Positions 7,833-10,000 of a DNA stretch of 10,000 nt are shown here, piece after piece. Position 1 is the stretch's first letter. The number at the start of each line of letters is the position of its first letter. Source of the stretch: Ampelomyces quisqualis (lineage: Eukaryota > Ascomycota > Dothideomycetes > Pleosporales > Phaeosphaeriaceae); assembly GCA_018398575.1 (NCBI GenBank), contig JAGTXZ010000022.1, forward strand, positions 132,501 to 142,500, written 5' to 3'. The notes beneath the pieces were generated by a model, which saw only the letters and a list, made by a program, of their open reading frames with translations, did not search any database and was not told where the DNA came from. Made by a program: the position numbers and the translations under genes.

Positions 7833-9574
7833 AATATATATGTTTAAACTACTAATACTAGTATAATATATTTGTGTAAAACTACTAACGTCTCTTATTA
7901 CTAATATAGTATAAATTTTAATACAAACTAAGATAATCTAGATAAGTAGAATTATTAATATCTTTTTTATAATGTATAGTCTAAATAAGTAGAGCTACTA
8001 ATATTTAGTTTTTACTCTATTACATTTACTTTAAATACTAAAGAATAGTTCTATACTAGTATAATAAAGATTTTACTTTAAAATAATAGTATCTAAACTA
8101 GTATATTAATCTTATATAATCTACTAGTATAATATAGATTCTACTAAACTATTATTATATTATCTATAAAGCTTGTTATATCTTTTCTAAACTAGAATTT
8201 TATAGATTTTAACTATATAATAATTATATATAGACTAGTTAAGCTACTTATCTCTATTTAAACTAGAGAAATATATTTTTCTAATATAATATAATCTTAG
8301 CTAATATAGGACTATTTTAAACTAGAAAATATTGTTTTTAACTATAATATAATATAATCTTACCTAATAAAGCTAACACGTTATTTATAGTATATTATAT
8401 AAATTCTAGTATAGAAAAAATAATATAGACTAAAAATCTAGTAATATCTAGTTTTTACAATTATTATATATATCTAGTAAAAGAAAATTATAATCTAAAC
8501 TAAGAAGTAGTAATATCTTTCTAACTAGATATAAAGTTACTAGAAACTAATAGAATCTATACTAAAAGCTACTTATATAAGTTTTATACTAAAAGCTATA
8601 TAAGTTTTATACTAGTACTATCTTTATTCTACCTATAGTATATTAGATCTAGCCTAGTTTAAGTTAAGTATCTATATAAGCTAGAAATACTAAAAATCTC
8701 TAGATCTATACCTTTCTTTTCTTATTATACTAGAAGAAAGTAACAACTAATAATAGTTTTTTTCTTAGTATAAGCTTTCTAATACTTGTAAAGAATTGTA
8801 TAATTTTAAGGTTTAGTAATATTAGATATATATACTAACTTTGCGTAAAGAATTATTAGTCTTTTATTTTCTTTTTCTTATTTTTATTATAAGTTTAAAA
8901 GTAGTAAGAGTATACTCTAATATAGTAATACTTCTATATATAACTTTAAAAAGCCTACTAATATTTGTATTTAATAAGTACTAGAGAATAAGAATATAGT
9001 AAAGTAATTATAAATATTCTTTATTAACTAATATAATATATACTATAAGATAAACTAGAATTTATTATTCTATTTACTAAGACTAATATAAGTTTATTTT
9101 TACTAATAGAAAGGTAATATATTTTTATATTATAGCAGTTAGACGTATAAGAGATATTATAACTCTAAAAATATTTCTACTATTTAATAATTTAATTTTT
9201 GTCTTAATTTTATAGAAAGATTCTAAAATAATAAGAATAGTTTTATAATTTTAGGAAAAAGACTAACACTTTTATATTAAATAAACAAAAATTATCTATT
9301 TTATACTTTATACTTATATAAGTCTCTATATATAAGAGTAGATAAGTTATTATAAATATTAGATTAAGATATAGTAAGATATAAGATTACTACTATCTAG
9401 AAAAATAAAGTTTATAATTTTTTTCTAATATTTACTTAACTTAATTACATATTAAGAGTACTATTATAATTAACTAAAGCTACCTTAAACCTACTACCTA
9501 CTCTAAACGTACTAGTAACTTTATACTACTAGCTACCTATACTATATTAAATTCTAGATATAAGCTAAAATAAG

Positions 9575-9619
9575 AATAATTAAAAGAGAAAACTATTCTA
9601 ACTAAGTATAAAAAGCTTT
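9575..9619. repeat. 45-bp exact direct repeat within IGS, copy 1
   Basis: Exactly matches 9872-9916 over 45 bases, beginning AATAATTAAAAGAGAAAAC and ending AAAAAGCTTT. The upstream ATTCTAGATA at 9551 is also shared with 9847. Together they form a subrepeat with a step of about 297 bases. The corresponding pair in the first IGS (near 1215 and 1473) is degraded. Confidence 0.85.
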
Positions 9620-9679
9620 CTTTAACTAACTAGGTATTTTAAATTTATAAGAGCCTAAAATATAGTAGTAACTTTTATT

Positions 9680-9790
9680 CTATTAGCTACCTTAACCTAC
9701 TAGCCACCTTAGCTACCTAAACTTACTAGCTACCTTAAACTACTAGCTACCTTAGACTTACTAGTAACTTCTAACCTACTAGCTACTTTA
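9680..9790. repeat. CTACCTTAAACTTACTAG-type minisatellite
   Basis: Repeated words CTAGCTACCTTAAAC, CTTACTAG and CTAGCTAC follow each other about five or six times with small changes. The array lies between the two 45-base repeats. The eroded counterpart in copy 1 is at about 1330-1425, and a sharper 18-base version sits at 2193-2252. Confidence 0.7.
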
Positions 9791-9871
9791 AGGATATATA
9801 TACTAAAAAATAGATATTATAAATAAATAGCTACTAATTATATTTTATTCTAGATACAACCTAAAAATAGA

Positions 9872-9916
9872 AATAATTAAAAGAGAAAACTATTCTAACT
9901 AAGTATAAAAAGCTTT
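9872..9916. repeat. 45-bp exact direct repeat within IGS, copy 2
   Basis: Partner of 9575-9619. After the match the sequences part, this copy continuing TTAGTAAATTAAG. The repeat is in the same orientation as its partner and has no coding content. Confidence 0.85.
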
Positions 9917-10000
9917 TTAGTAAATTAAGAAAGAAGCTTACTACTTCTTTAGTACTACTAAATATAGGAATTTATAATTACTAAGTATAGGCTAACCAGT

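Larger units (their letters stand above)
7036..8239. other. rDNA intergenic spacer (IGS), promoter-proximal part
   Basis: About 1.2 kb of AT-rich sequence upstream of the operon that is not repeated elsewhere in the window as a block. It has the same shortage of CpA and TpG as the other spacer. ACTAGTATA-like words recur (for example 7098, 7235, 7395, 7797, 7856, 8055, 8097, 8122), and two copies of a 43-base repeat are listed separately. I see no 5S rRNA gene, in line with filamentous ascomycetes, whose 5S genes are usually dispersed, and no coding frame. Confidence 0.75.
8240..10000. repeat. IGS of the next rDNA unit; long direct repeat, copy 2
   Basis: This is the second copy of the spacer that opens the window, beginning with the same TAAGCTACTTATCTCTATTT and running off the right edge. 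It is about 184 bases longer than copy 1 over the shared span. The extra bases are short insertions such as CTT, CTA and CTTC spread along its length. Clear base substitutions between the copies are few. It contains no gene and has the same RIP-like composition. The 28S of the next unit should begin roughly 0.9 kb beyond the right edge. Confidence 0.9.

Noticed and set aside
7036..10000. 5S rRNA gene, tRNA gene or CRISPR-like array in the AT-rich spacer
   Set aside because: No conserved 5S or tRNA box sequence is recognisable. The repeated CTAG and ACTAGTATA words are irregular in spacing and fit RIP-altered IGS subrepeats.

Overview
This window is one nearly complete unit of a tandem nuclear ribosomal DNA array from a filamentous ascomycete, with the rRNA operon on the minus strand. 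Sequence I recognise as Pezizomycotina 18S, 5.8S and 28S is present, including an intact copy of the common ITS4 priming site antisense near 4688-4707. The start of ITS2 and the end of ITS1 look most like Dothideomycetes-type spacers, but I hold that loosely. I see no protein-coding gene. The open frames present lie inside and mostly antisense to rRNA.

Layout from left to right: 1-2245 is very AT-rich intergenic spacer (IGS). 2246-2449 is the stretch beyond the 28S 3' end, with four TAAATAAATA boxes and a perfect 14-bp palindrome. 2450-4735 is 28S, 4736-4830 ITS2, 4831-4930 5.8S, 4931-5079 ITS1 and 5080-6395 18S, all transcribed right to left. 6396-7035 is the presumed 5' external transcribed spacer. 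7036-10000 is IGS again. From 8240 the IGS repeats the sequence that starts at base 1, so the repeat period is about 8.24-8.42 kb, a usual size for fungal rDNA.

Two things are unusual. First, the IGS is almost empty of CpA and TpG and full of TpA and CTAG, the mark of repeat-induced point mutation (RIP). The transcribed part is not, and the change is abrupt near 2245 and 7035. Second, the rRNA genes as written are riddled with short deletions. 18S is about 1316 nt (usually about 1800), 5.8S about 100 (usually about 158) and 28S about 2286 (usually about 3350). Losses include the sarcin-ricin loop, part of the peptidyl-transferase ring, helix 69 and the 18S segment next to the decoding site. 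These rRNAs could not work as written.

The two IGS copies also differ mainly by short indels and little by substitution, and copy 1 is about 10% shorter. Several CpA sites in copy 1 arise where copy 2 has CTA, so the deletions came after RIP. Two explanations remain: a truly decayed rDNA unit, or a consensus built from noisy or mixed long reads that dropped columns. The indel-dominated pattern makes me lean to the second, but sequence alone cannot settle it.
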